Part shown: positions 8,833-20,165 of the stretch, piece after piece
Layout of the letters: each line of letters begins with the position of its first letter
Position numbering within the stretch: position 1 is the stretch's first letter
From: Phallusia fumigata
Lineage: Eukaryota > Chordata > Ascidiacea > Phlebobranchia > Ascidiidae
Length of the DNA stretch: 43,583 bases
Assembly (NCBI GenBank): GCA_008931825.1
Contig: QXVZ01033564.1
Location: 1-43,583 of the forward strand
Direction of reading: 5' to 3'
Program-made: the position numbers and the translations under genes
The notes under the pieces: model-generated
Told to the model about the DNA's origin: nothing
Databases searched by the model: none
What the model saw: the letters and a program-made list of their open reading frames with translations, nothing else

Positions 8833-11800
8833 ATGCCAGTGTATGGAAAAGTAATTGTTATTCGGAGGAATGGATCAGATGGGTCACAATTTCCACTGAC
8901 TAACGAAACATGCTTGTTTGGCAGGTGAGTTGTATGTACTTGATAAGTTACATAAACATCAGTGGAAACGAGAAGACTTTATATGCTGGGTTTTCTTTGT
9001 TATGAAAGCATAACAAATTATAACTGACATGACTTTTACAATCACAGCAACACCAAAACAACATTTTTTGTTCTCATGGTAATATTTAGATAATAACAGT
9101 AGAAAAGCTAGTAACAGGAGTATTGACACAACCGCACAAGGTTGGTTTTTGTGCAGCATCAGCAAAAATTCAGATGCCTTGTTTATCGTGCAACTCATTT
9201 TAGTTGTAGATTTTTGGTGCTCTCTGGTGTTAAATAGTAGACTTGGATTTGTTATTGTAGATTCAAACTACTATTCTAGAATAGCCAGTTATTCTACTTT
9301 GAACATCCTTAATCTGGGATCATAAATATCTTTGCATGCCTAAACTACCCAGCCATCATAGACTTGTTGCATTTTTATTGCTCCTTTTTGTAACACAGAC
9401 AAGTCCGGCTTACTGTTATTTAAACCATCCAATTTCTGGTTATTGGTAATTTATTAAAAACAAAGGAACCTCATCTACCAGTCCTACAAAATGCAGCTAT
9501 GGAAGAACCTTTTTCATCATTGGCAGTTCAGCAAATGTAAACAAAAAGCAGAAAAAGGGGCTGTGTAAAAAAACTTTTCATCACCTTTTTTTCACCGCCT
9601 TTTTGCATGTTTTGACTCCAATGTTTTGCATTTGCAGTGTCATTAGTGATGACAAAACAAATTGCTGAAACCATTGTTCATTGCCTTTGTTCATTAAATC
9701 TGCACAGATTTAAACATCCACAATTAGTTGAGAGCTCTATAGCAGGGGTGTGCAACCTGCGGCCCCTGGGCTAAGGGCTAAATGTAAATTGTACAGCCCA
9801 AGGTGTGGTTTGGATTTTGAATGGAGTACGGCCCACAAAACAATTTCATTGCATTATTTTTCTTTTTTGTGCATTACACAACTGACCGGAGTTTAATTTA
9901 TTACCTTGGTGTAATATTACTGCTAGAAAAGTGAAGCGAACAACGAAAACAGAATGTTCTTCTTTTTTGATATGCAATAAGACAGAACCAACCTGTGTTA
10001 AACAAAGGTTCGGCCCGCAGTCTAATTGCGGGTTATTATGGGTCCCCTTCCTGAAAGGGGACACATTGTTTTGTTTTTTTTTCTACCCTGCGGCCTGTTC
10101 ATGCACTTTTGGCATGAAATGTTTGATGGATTTGGATGAAACTTTTACAGCTGGTACATATGGTCATGGAGTTGTGTCATCAGTGTTGTTTGACCCCATA
10201 TCCCAATGGTTACCCCACTAGCCCCCTAAAATGGGTCAAATTATTCAACAATGTCCGGATTGAATGAAATTTAGACAGTTTGTATAACATGTCATTATAG
10301 TGCAATAATTAATGTGTTTTACCTCATAGCCCCAGCAGTTACCCCACTAGCCCCTTAAAATGGGTCAATTGATAACATGTCATTATAGTGCAATAATTAA
10401 AATGTCTGAATTGGATGACATATAGACAGTTTGTATAACATGTCATTTTTGTGGATTTGTTGCTGTTTATTACCCTATACCCCTGGCGGTTAACATAGTA
10501 GCCTTTTAAAGTTTGTAGGTTGGGTCATAGTTAGTTATATTATCAATTCCGTCATTTCATCACATAATTTATGTAAAATTAGATATTCTACAAATTTGCA
10601 TGTGTGGGGACCCATGCGTTTCTGCCTGCAGAAACAATCATTTTATAATAAGCTGAAGTAACTATAGGACCCAATGTGAAATGACATGGCGAATATACAT
10701 GCATTTTTAAGTTGAGTGATAGTGTTTATGGAATGGCAACATGGGGGAAAGCCACCCTTCTAGTTTTATTTGGCCCGCCAGTAAAAAAGGTTGCACACCC
10801 ATGCTCTATAGAAAAATAAAGAAATTTGTGGATGTTTTTTTGTTTGCTTTTATCAACATAAATGTGGTGATGCAAAAAATTTGACGTTTTTACTTTTCTA
10901 GGTCGTTGGATTGTGATGTAAGGGTTCAACTCCCATATGTATCCAACCAGCAATGTAAACTTCAGATTGATGAGAATGGAAAGTTTTTACTTCATAACCT
11001 TAGCGAGGTGCCATTGTTAAGTTATTTACATTATTATATATAATAAACAATTTTCCAGAAGGATGGGTTTCACTATATTGCAACTTTAAAAACACTATTA
11101 CCAGATTAAAAACAACCTTTGGGGGTTATTGTTCAAGTTTTATGCAGTTCTGACATTGTTAAATTATGTTTTGCCCATTAACAGAGTAAATAAAATAAAT
11201 GATTCACAAAATACTTTCAAAAACTTTGCTTTGCACCAAATACCAAAATAATAAAAATATTTTTGCTTTTGGGCTCTGTAATTAACCAATGGGGCAACTG
11301 GGGTCAAAAGTTACAGTAATCATCAATCATGTGTGCAAATTTGAAGCAGGACCCATAGTGAACTTAGTTTACAACAGTCATGGCAACTGATGTCTTTTTT
11401 CCAGGTGATGGGTGTGTAAAACAGTAACATTTATGCACTCTATACTTGTTTTTTAAGACTTGGCACAAATGTTGAGAAGACAAGTGAAAATCTGTGTAGT
11501 TTTTTAGAATTACACGAAAATACATTTTTGCAGAAAAACCAGACCACCATAAATGGCAAGGCAGTTGAGAATGGTGTGGAACTCACCCATAAAGATATAC
11601 TGACCATTGTTGACAGATCATTCAGGTTGGTCTGTGTGTAAAATTAAATTAGTGACAAAATATATGATTTTTGTTTCAACTAATGGCATTTCCAACAGGT
11701 TTGAATATCCTGAAGGCCATGAGGCATACCACAAGAGCCCATCGGTTTTGTCTGGCAAAGCATCTTTACCCAAACCAAAGACACCCTTACGTATGTCATG

Positions 11801-14800
11801 TTTTTGCAAAAAAATGCTTTTTGAGGGTCCCCTTTCATAAAAGGGTATACATTGTTTTAACCCTGTTTTTTCAACTCCCTGCAGATTTGTCCATTCACTT
11901 TTACCATGAAAGTTTGACCAATTTAAATAGAACATATACAGGTGGAAAATGATCATGGTGGTGTGTCATCGTTTTTTTTTTTTATCCCATGGACCCAGTG
12001 GTTGTTCTGTTCTGCTAGCCCGAACACAAGCAAAGTTGCAGGAGAAGTTGTTTTAATAGATCATGGACTACTTGGTGGAGTTGAATGAAACTTAAAAAGT
12101 TAGCATAGTAACCCTGGTTAAACATGATTCAATTGGACCGACAAATTTATTCATAATTGGGTAAATATCCGGTATAAAAAAAGATTTGTTTCAAGCCTTA
12201 TGTTATTTAGATGTTGGTTTATCGAAAAAATAGCCTTAGTTAAATGCATTACTGACCAGGGTTGCAGTGTTTGCAATGCTTTTTAGGTCATTATTTATCA
12301 AGTTTTTGCTATTTAGTCAAAAATTCCACTCTTTTAGCCTCCATATACACTGAGGTGACAAATTTAGGTACTTAGACTTCTAAGAGTCAAGAGTCCAAAT
12401 CCTAGTAATGTTGGGAGTCAGAAGTTGGAGTCGGCATCCTAGTAACGCTAGTAATCATCATTTTATAAATTCTGGGAGTCGGAGTCAGACTTTATATCTC
12501 CAACCCTGCAACCCTGTTACTGACCCAATGATAATAGAAATCTTTAAAAGTAAAACGAATTTATTGATACAGTATAACCTTATGCACTGAGTACCCAAGA
12601 AGCATTAGGCAACAAACATGACAATTGACTGTTGTGTCATGCATGCAGTAATAGTGGTGGTTAGTCAACTGAGTGATCATGATGTTACAAGATTGTAGAC
12701 TGTAAAGTACAATGCAGTAAAGCAAGCTAGGTGACTTTAAAGCCTCGGTGGTTGCCAGACAGCCCCCTCTTTTTGTCAAATTTTTGACACTTTAGTTTGT
12801 TAAATCATCATGGGCGCAAGTAGGGGGGCAGGTTTTTCAGCATGCCAGGTTCCTTTCCATCTTCGTCTATGTGTATAAGCTAAAATCCGCCACTGGAAAT
12901 TTAGTTCAGAAATAGTATGTTTATCAGCATAATAAGAAGAGAAAAAAACTCTTACTAGTTATAAACTTTTTAGACTTTAATAATTGTAACTACATGGTCC
13001 TTTAAAAACTTCCCCATAGTGGGGAATTACCACCTGTTTGAAAACACCTGTCCTAAGCTGTCTAAAATTGTTCAATTTATTAAACAATGAATGAACTTGA
13101 TAGACAATGTAAAACATTGCTAAATTGGCCTTAACATTCTCGATTTAAAACAACTCATCTAAAATATTTCTTGCTTACAATTTTTGATTTATTTTTTAGA
13201 GGAGAAACAGGAACCAGCTTGTGATTCACCATTTAGCATGTTGGTTAAAGATATGAAACACAGCATAAAAATGAAGAAAACTAACAAGACAAAGAATGAA
13301 GTAAGACACTAAATTTCTCTTTAAGTGTTAAAGAGAACTGATTTAAACTTACATATTTTTTAATGTTTAAACTAACATTGTAAAACATTGAATGACTAAC
13401 CAGCTATTTACATACAGGTTCCGGATATTTTAACACCAAGATTTAGGAAAAACGACAGCCCAATATTTGCAAGTTCAGAACAAAGGTAAATACTTATGTA
13501 AGATTAGGAAAGTTAATGTCACACATTCACTTTGTAGCTGGTCTTGCTTTTATAAAATCATTTCAGTCCTATTTAGGGACTGATTATTTTTGGTAAAATT
13601 AAATCCAAATCCTGCAACATCAATGTTTATAGTTTCCCAAAAGTCAACAATGAATACGAGGAGTGTAAAGCTGTACCAGCTGAGGCAGAAGGTGTGGACA
13701 ACCTTGAACCAGAAACCAGCATTAATAAGGAATCCAATAGCACTGACTTTACAGATTGTATTGTGGATTACAACAGTTCTGTGACTCCTGAACCCACCAT
13801 CTCACTAAGTATAAAAAACACTCCACAAGAAGAATATGATCCCTATGATTTTTCTCAAAGTGAAAGGGCAACTAAAAAGAAATTCAGAAGAAGATCATCA
13901 GGTTCAAGTGGCTTGAGCAGAAATAAGCAGCTTGCACTGTTTGGAAGTCCTCGAACTCCAAACATCACACCCCTACGGAGAAGTCTTGGCGAGTTGAAAA
14001 AGAAATCTATTCCCTTGGTTGAGGATTTGTGTGAGGATATTTCCACCCCACCTCATAACAGTTTGAAAAAAAATTGGGATCCTTTACCTGAGGTTGAAGA
14101 AGTAGAAAACAACTCATCTCCAGTCAAAAAGAGCAGACATAGCCCTAAGATTGTGTGTGAATCTCCTTTGGTTTTAGATGAGTCAATAAAAGCAGTTCGC
14201 CGCAAATCAAGCAGAGTTTCCTTTGGGCCAAAGCTTAGCCCAGAGCAGTTTCTTAAACACCTACCTCCCAACACCCCTGTGAAGAAGGGAGCTACTCCAC
14301 ATGATACTGAAACTACAGGAAGGCGGAAGTCAATGAGATTAAGCAGTTTGTGTACAGTAGTAGAAGCAGCAAGTCCAACTGGACCTCCATCAGAAGGAAA
14401 GGCCAAAAAGCAAACTCGCACTCCGACTCCATTCAGACCATCAAAAAATGCTGGCAAACAACCAAATCTTTTGCATAATGCTCTAAGAAATATTATGGAC
14501 AAAAAATTCAGGTTAGTATTTTGGGGTACATCAGAAACTGGTTTACCATTCAGAGCAATGTGTTAAAATTGCTATTTTTTTTGCAGTGGATCAACTATGA
14601 ATGATGTTAGTCTGCATACAGATGAAATTGAAAGGTTTGTTTTTTGATAATGATGTTCTTAAAAAAATTGCACTAGCATGTATTGATGTGACTTTGAACC
14701 TGTTAAATAATCTAATGCTTTGTTTTATTACAGACATTCAGATATTCAAACCTTAGAGCAGGTATGTGTTTCTGTATATATATTTACTTTTTGTTCAATA

Positions 14801-17800
14801 AAAAATAGTTCAAAGCAATTAAAATTTATTGCTTTGTAGGTTAAATCGAAAAAGTCAACTGGAAATGTCACACTACTCAATGTGCACAGGACAGCAACTA
14901 ATTTGTAAGTTTCAATTTCAATCCTTATTTATTTGGTGTCAATATTAAAATTTCAATGTTACAGGCATAAAAGAAAAAGTATTGGAAAGTTAAACTCCAA
15001 GCCTCTATGGTCAGAAGTTGTAAAGAGAGGTCCAGCAAATAAACAAACAAAACCAAATGTAAAGAACATGATGGTAAGGAAAAATAAGTGCTACACATTT
15101 TTGCATATTTCCTAAAATGTTAAGAAATCTCTGGTTTGAGAGCTGCAGACAGTGCACACTGTTTCGACCTGTAAGGTCTCATCAGTGCAGTTTGTCTGTA
15201 GTTTATGCCCAGTTGTGGCATCGAACAGATGTCGTGAGGCATGGCTTTTCAGCCTGTTACTCACAACAAACTGGAGTGCCGTAATTTGGCTAGACTAGCC
15301 TAAACGGCCAATGTCCCGTCACCAGCTGCACTGATGAGACCTTACAGGTCGAAACAGTGTGCACTGTCTGCAGCTCACAAAATCATATTGGCTTTTTGCT
15401 TTTATATCTCTGATTTGACATATTGCTGCATTCTATGCAAACTGTGTAAGTGCACATTTTTCCAGGCAAAAAAAGAAAACAAAGTAAACAGAAAGAAACA
15501 AGTTTCCAAAGTTTTACACAATGACCACCACTGCGAGTCGCCAGCTACATTGTACATTGGACGCACACACAAAATAATTCAGCCGACGAGAACTCCAAGA
15601 CCACCCAAGGGCCCTCTCCCAACTGTAAGTCACCAAATTTGTATTGGTAAAAAGAACTTTCTTGGTTTCTTTGTTGCCCGGTATCACACAAAAAACGCTT
15701 CCATACATATTTTTGGAAGCTTTGCTCCTCAAGCAATTACACAAGTATTAGCTTTAATGCCCATTCAGGTCTTTTCCACATGGCAAGGCTAGAAAAGCAT
15801 TACAAGGCTTGGCTGAAAAATGGAGGTCAGGATGTTAAACCTCCCAACAGGCTGGACTTTTCTTGCTTTGCTATGAAAAAAACCTTAGTTGGGCCCTTTA
15901 TGGGATGCAAAATGTTTGACTATCTGATAGACATTGAAGTCAATGCTTGTGAAACTGCCAGAGACAGATAGCTTTCTGATATAATTACCTGGCTGTAACT
16001 TCAATCTTTTAAATACCTGTATTTGTTTGTGTAAATTTGTTACGCTTAATTTGTATGTTACAGAAACTAAATATTCCTCTGGATGAAAATTTTACTGGCA
16101 TTGAAGAAATGTTTCAAACACCAACACTGAAGGGGAAAAGTACTGAAAAGGAAAACTTGTATGATGACCTCCAAACTCCTGAGAATGTTGGTGAGATGCA
16201 ACTTTCCCCATTTGATACATCTGATGAAGTTGAAAGCGATGTTGAACATGAGGATGTTGACCTTGGTGCTTCACCATTACTTTGCAAAAAAACGCAAACC
16301 ACAAAGGATTCTACTGGAGATGAAGATAACGATAATGCTGCTTCAGTAACAAAGATGAGGAATAATGCAGTAAACATGAAGGCACAAGTCAATGATTCGA
16401 TCTTTGGAACAAGGCGTCTTTTCAAAACTCCTAGAAGCAAAAAGAACCAGCCAGTGAAAGAAAACTTTGGTTTGAAAAGAATGCTTACAACACCCAAAGA
16501 CAAAACTGGTGGCCAGGCTGTGAATGACAAATTTGGAACCAAGAGGTTGCTTAAAACACCTGGAGGCAAGGAAAAGAACTTACCAGTAGCTGACAAATTT
16601 GGGACAAAACGACTGCTTACAACTCCTAAGGTAAAAGAAAATGTAGATCCAGTAGTAGCTGAGAAGTTTGGAACCAAAAGGCTATTGCGCACACCAGCTA
16701 TCAAGAGAAAATATAATGCATTGGATGAAAGCATTTGTATGGATGTAATGATGAAAACCCCTGAAGCTGATAGAATTGATGAGAAAAAGTCTGAAATTTT
16801 GAGTGAAAGGACAGTTAGGTGCACCAGGGGACAAAAAAATGATGCTGTTGCAGAGCATTTCGGAACCAAGAGAATTTTTAAAACTCCCAAGTCCAAAATG
16901 ACATCTCAAGCTGTCACAGAAAAGTTAGGAACAAAGAGGTTGCTGACAACACCCAAACTGAGGGCAAAACAGGAACCAGTTAATGACAAGTTTGGCATGA
17001 AAAGATTGTTAAAAACACCCAGGGAAAAACAAAAGGAAATCACTTTAGAGGGAGATTTCGGCACTGATCGTTTGTTTGGTTTGGCTAAGAAAAAATATCA
17101 ACCTGTGCAACACAATTATGGCACAGTACGATTATTTCAAACACATGCGAAGCGAGTCAAGCAAGATTTTGATGACAGCATGTGTTTGGATGATTTGTTC
17201 CAGGAAGACCATATTAAAACTCCAGTATATGCTGGTGCATCTAATATAGTGGAACCAAAGAAAGTAAAACAAGCCTCCAAAATCCAGAGAGTTACAAGAA
17301 CGTCTAAGAGAAACACAAGATCAAAGACAGAAGATGTAAAAATAAATAGAGAACCAAATGTACAAGCTGAAAGTGCCAACAGCAACTCAGTGTGTGATCA
17401 GAGGGATGTTGAAACAGAAATGTTTGAACCAGTGAATAATCTGGGCTGTGTTGAAGATAATGACCATGTGGTAGTAAAGAAAATAGTTCCAAGAGTTACC
17501 AGATCTGGAAAACCAAAAGAGGCAGTCCCAGTGCGAAAAAACAATCGAAGAGCAAAAAAAGCTGAAAAGTTGTCCCCCGAAAAAGAAAATGTTCATCAAA
17601 ATGGTTTGCAACAGGTGGAGGATTTGTCATTACAGGGCCCCTCAGGGGAAGTTAACATGGTGAATGAAAAAAGTTTAGCAAAGAAAGGTTTAAACAAAAG
17701 ATCTGCAGCTAAAAAAGTCACTGCTACTATACCAACCTCTCGTTGTACAAGGTCCAAGGCTGCCCCACAGGAGGAGAAAACAGATGTAGATCCTCCGGCA

Positions 17801-19250
17801 GAGGATACTACCAGCATAGAGTCAAATACAAGTGCTGTTATAATTGCTCAAGCAGTAGACATTGAAGAGGTCGTTTCTAGCAAGAAGCCCAAAAGAGCTG
17901 CTGGACGACCAAAACAAAGGACAACCAGATCATGCAAAACATCAAAACTGGAGGAACAAAATATAATGCTACTGATGGAGCAAAACCAAGTGGGAGAATT
18001 GGTAGGCACTCTAGCTGATGCAAGCACCAAAAAAGTCAGCAGCAAATCTGTGACATTCCACCACACTGTTGTTGGTGGTATGACTCCACTACCAACAAAA
18101 AGAAGCAGAAGAACCAGGAAAGTTATTCAAAATTCTACAGGTATATACTGCACTGTCATATTTACAACCAAAAACATTTAGGCAATGATTTTGCACATTT
18201 AGATAAACCAACAGAAGTAGCTGAAACTGCTGAACAACAACCTGCCATTTTTCAAAACAGGACTAGAAAGAGGGCAGCAAAATCTGAAGGTGTGTGTAAA
18301 ATTAAAAATTTGGCGCCTATAACTTTTTAGTTGTATACAGCTATTTGTTTTTTTACTATATTTTATATCTGCTTTATCCAAATGTACAAAGTTATATACT
18401 TCTAGTAAAGGAATACTCTCTAATGTACTTTTGTGTTCACAATTGCACTTGTATGCAAGACAGAATACACATTATACATTCCATCTCCTACTAGGCTGTA
18501 ATGGTCACGAGTTTACTAATTTGCAGAATTTATGACATTAGGCCATTAAACCAATTCTAGTCCCATGTGTTCCTAGTTTGCAACAATTCTGTAATAAACA
18601 GCTATCATTACTATGTAGAACAAGGCAAAGGATAAAAACTATACAAGGAAAATATATGTAGGTTCTTAATGTAATAGAATACATGTGAAATTAGAATACC
18701 TTCCCCCTAATTCTTTACTATGTTGCCCAGATTCCATAACACTTCAGAAGAGCAAAAGACAGAAGGTAACCAAAAGCACCACTGAGTCGGAAGGTAAAAC
18801 CATCATGTCATTTTATCGTATGTTATTTTGCTTCTTTGATAAAAACAACCCTTTTAGTTGCATAAGGCTAATCCATAACTGCAAAAAAAACAAAAAAAAC
18901 ATTTCAAACATATTTCAGATAAAGAGATACCTCAAGACATTTTCAAACCAAAACCTGCAAGTCAAAAAAGAACAAAAAGTTCCCCAGCTGCTGGTATGTA
19001 CTATAGTATGACTCATTGGCTTTGTAAGTGGTAATATTTTAAGCATAAATCTGACACTAAATGCATGTCAAACAAGGTTTCTAAGCCCAATGGATGTTTA
19101 CAATGGTGCTTTAGAGCCAAATCAAAAAAAAAGGTGTTTTCTTTTTGCAAGTTTTAGGTTAATTTCACATATGCTTTTTTAGTGCAAACTCCATCTATAG
19201 GAATCAGTGAGGCACCTGTTTTACGACGGAGCAGCAGGCGGAAGAAATAG
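8833..19250 (+). CDS. MKI67: Ki-67 (MKI67) orthologue with FHA domain and short KTP repeats
   Basis: Seventeen exons join in frame: 8833-8924, 10902-11007, 11534-11625, 11699-11790, 13200-13300, 13418-13485, 13633-14511, 14587-14634, 14734-14761, 14840-14904, 14965-15073, 15466-15624, 16064-18140, 18203-18289, 18731-18793, 18919-18993 and 19183-19250. The product has 1402 residues (human about 3256). Exons 1-4 give an FHA domain very like human Ki-67 (FPLTNETCLFGR, LPYVSNQQCKL, DRSFRFE). Exon 7 holds the PP1-docking motif RVSF (378-381), followed by LPPNTPVKKG, as in Ki-67 and Repo-Man. Exons 11-12 give LWSEVVKRGP and TLYIGRTHK, both with human counterparts. Exon 13 opens with FTGIEEMFQTP, then about 12 short repeats. 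The C terminus is basic and ends VLRRSSRRKK, like the chromatin-binding LR tail. The role expected is perichromosomal layer and mitotic chromosome surfactant. Introns 1, 4 and 11 carry transposons. Confidence 0.93.
9743..10803. mobile_element. hAT-like non-autonomous element, 1061 bp, in MKI67 intron 1
   Basis: The left end reads CAGGGGTGTGCAACC and the right end, reversed, CATGGGTGTGCAACC. The element is flanked on both sides by the same 8 bases, CTCTATAG (9735-9742 and 10804-10811), the duplication size of hAT transposition. There is no transposase. Inside, from about 10030 to 10760, lies a second repeat unit with CCCCACTAGCCCC motifs and tract pairs around TAAAATGGGTCAA, related to sequences at 1-80, 11820-12000 and 34700-35860. 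Confidence 0.9.
11820..12060 (+). repeat. Diverged copy of the inner repeat of 9743-10803, MKI67 intron 4
   Basis: The order GGGTCCCCTTTC, CATTCACTTTTACCATGAAA, then GGTGTGTCATC and TATCCCATGGACCCAGTGG parallels 10039-10215 of the intron 1 element at clearly lower identity. No terminal repeats are visible, so this is an old fragment. Borders are approximate. Confidence 0.55.
12257..12516. mobile_element. hAT-like MITE, 260 bp, in MKI67 intron 4
   Basis: The ends are CAGGGTTGCAG and CTGCAACCCTG, perfect inverted copies. They are flanked by identical 8-base duplications, TTACTGAC (12249-12256 and 12517-12524). The inside has repeated GAGTC and GGAGTC motifs and no coding capacity. The element sits within an older R1 repeat copy. 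Confidence 0.9.
12545..12680 (+). repeat. Dispersed repeat family R1, copy B
   Basis: Contains CACTGAGTACCCAAGAAGC, then GGCAACAAACATGACAATTG and ACTGTTGTGTCATGCATG, matching copies near 955-1060 (opposite strand) and 32505-32700. The family's left part appears to have been split by the MITE at 12257-12516, because TTTGTTTCAAGC near 12188 matches the start of the copy at 32521. Confidence 0.6.
14213..14224 (+). other. RVSF protein phosphatase 1 docking motif in Ki-67
   Basis: The codons AGA GTT TCC TTT encode RVSF within RRKSSRVSFGPKLSPEQF. In vertebrates Ki-67 and Repo-Man use RVSF plus the following residues to recruit PP1-gamma to anaphase chromosomes. The downstream LPPNTPVKKG matches human Ki-67 LPPNTPLKRG almost exactly. 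Confidence 0.9.
15140..15376. mobile_element. Fold-back element with perfect 51-bp arms, MKI67 intron 11
   Basis: Bases 15140-15190 and 15326-15376 are perfect reverse complements of 51 bases, starting GAGCTGCAGACAGTGCACAC. They are separated by 135 bases. No target duplication is obvious. Perfect arms imply recent insertion or ongoing correction. No coding capacity. In pre-mRNA the arms would form a long hairpin inside the intron. Confidence 0.85.
16388..17230 (+). repeat. Tandem coding repeat of Ki-67, about 22 residues (66 bp) per unit
   Basis: About 12 units cover residues 722-1002. The core is FGTKRLLKTPK, preceded by V.(D/E)K and followed by basic residues. Diverged units read ICMDVMMKTP, YGTVRLFQTH and MCLDDLFQ. 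The unit core corresponds to the GFKELFQTP heart of the mammalian Ki-67 repeat, but without its roughly 100-residue flanks. Nearly every unit has a TP site followed by Lys or Arg, fitting proline-directed (CDK-type) phosphorylation. Confidence 0.88.
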
Positions 19251-20165
19251 AATTTGTTTGCAAATGTTGCATGTACATAGAATATGCACTGGCTTTGCAC
19301 AAGCCACATATGATCAGTTGATAGTTTGGTGTGACAATATGAAAATGATTTTGCCAGTCATGTATTCTTGTATTGTATTTTTACTGCCTTAATTTTACAA
19401 TGTAGCTTCATGGATTTTACTGCCCTGTATTTATTGTACCATGTGATGGAGGCCCAGTGCTTCACAGTTTTAAGCAGCAGCCTAAGACATGTTTCTGCTG
19501 TCAACAGGTTTTTAATGTATATTTTTAGCATTTAAAAGGTGACTGATTGTGCTTGATGTTTGTAAATAAATTGAGACCAGCAGCAACAGTTTGAAAAACT
19601 TGTTAGTTTGTTTTTTCTATCCTGACTTTATACAATTTCACCAGTCCTTGCCAACATGTCAGGGTCATTGTGATTGGTTCTTCAATCACTGCAACTTGAA
19701 ACACACCCTGACAGACAATCAATGGTATTTTACACAAGGAGTATAGCTGTTGATTAGACTGATTTATGTCAAAAACTGAAAGCTAAAAAAATATGTCTTG
19801 TATGGTAGCAGAAGTTTTGTTTGTAGTTAGTAAAATTTGTACCCAACTCGGCCATTCTTTGATAATTTGACCAGGTGTAAGAGGTGAGAGGGGTAACATC
19901 ATTATTTACTCAAATAACACACAAAAATAGACTTCCAGATTTACCAGAATCACATTTAATAACAATGGTAAAATGAAATTTAAAATGCGTACTTCAGTCA
20001 TGTAATGTTGCAACATTTAGGAGTGGCAAATTTTGTTGTTTTAGGTTTAGATTATTTAGTTCTGAATATATAATTGTTTTTTATGTGCATCCTCCTCTTG
20101 TGGCCAGTTTAATACCTTGCATACGTACTCCATGCGAGAATTCCTTTTAATTATTTTTTGAAAGC
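19251..20165. other. MKI67 3' UTR and convergent spacer
   Basis: AATAAA at 19565-19570 lies 315 bases after the Ki-67 stop and is the likely polyadenylation signal. The rest separates the convergent MKI67 and MRPS26 genes. I recognise no gene or repeat in it. Confidence 0.6.

Noticed and set aside
16114..16896. 260-codon open frame on the minus strand across the Ki-67 repeats
   Set aside because: It is the antisense shadow of the repetitive coding exon; its repeated LLVPN and GVL motifs simply mirror the 66-bp repeat.
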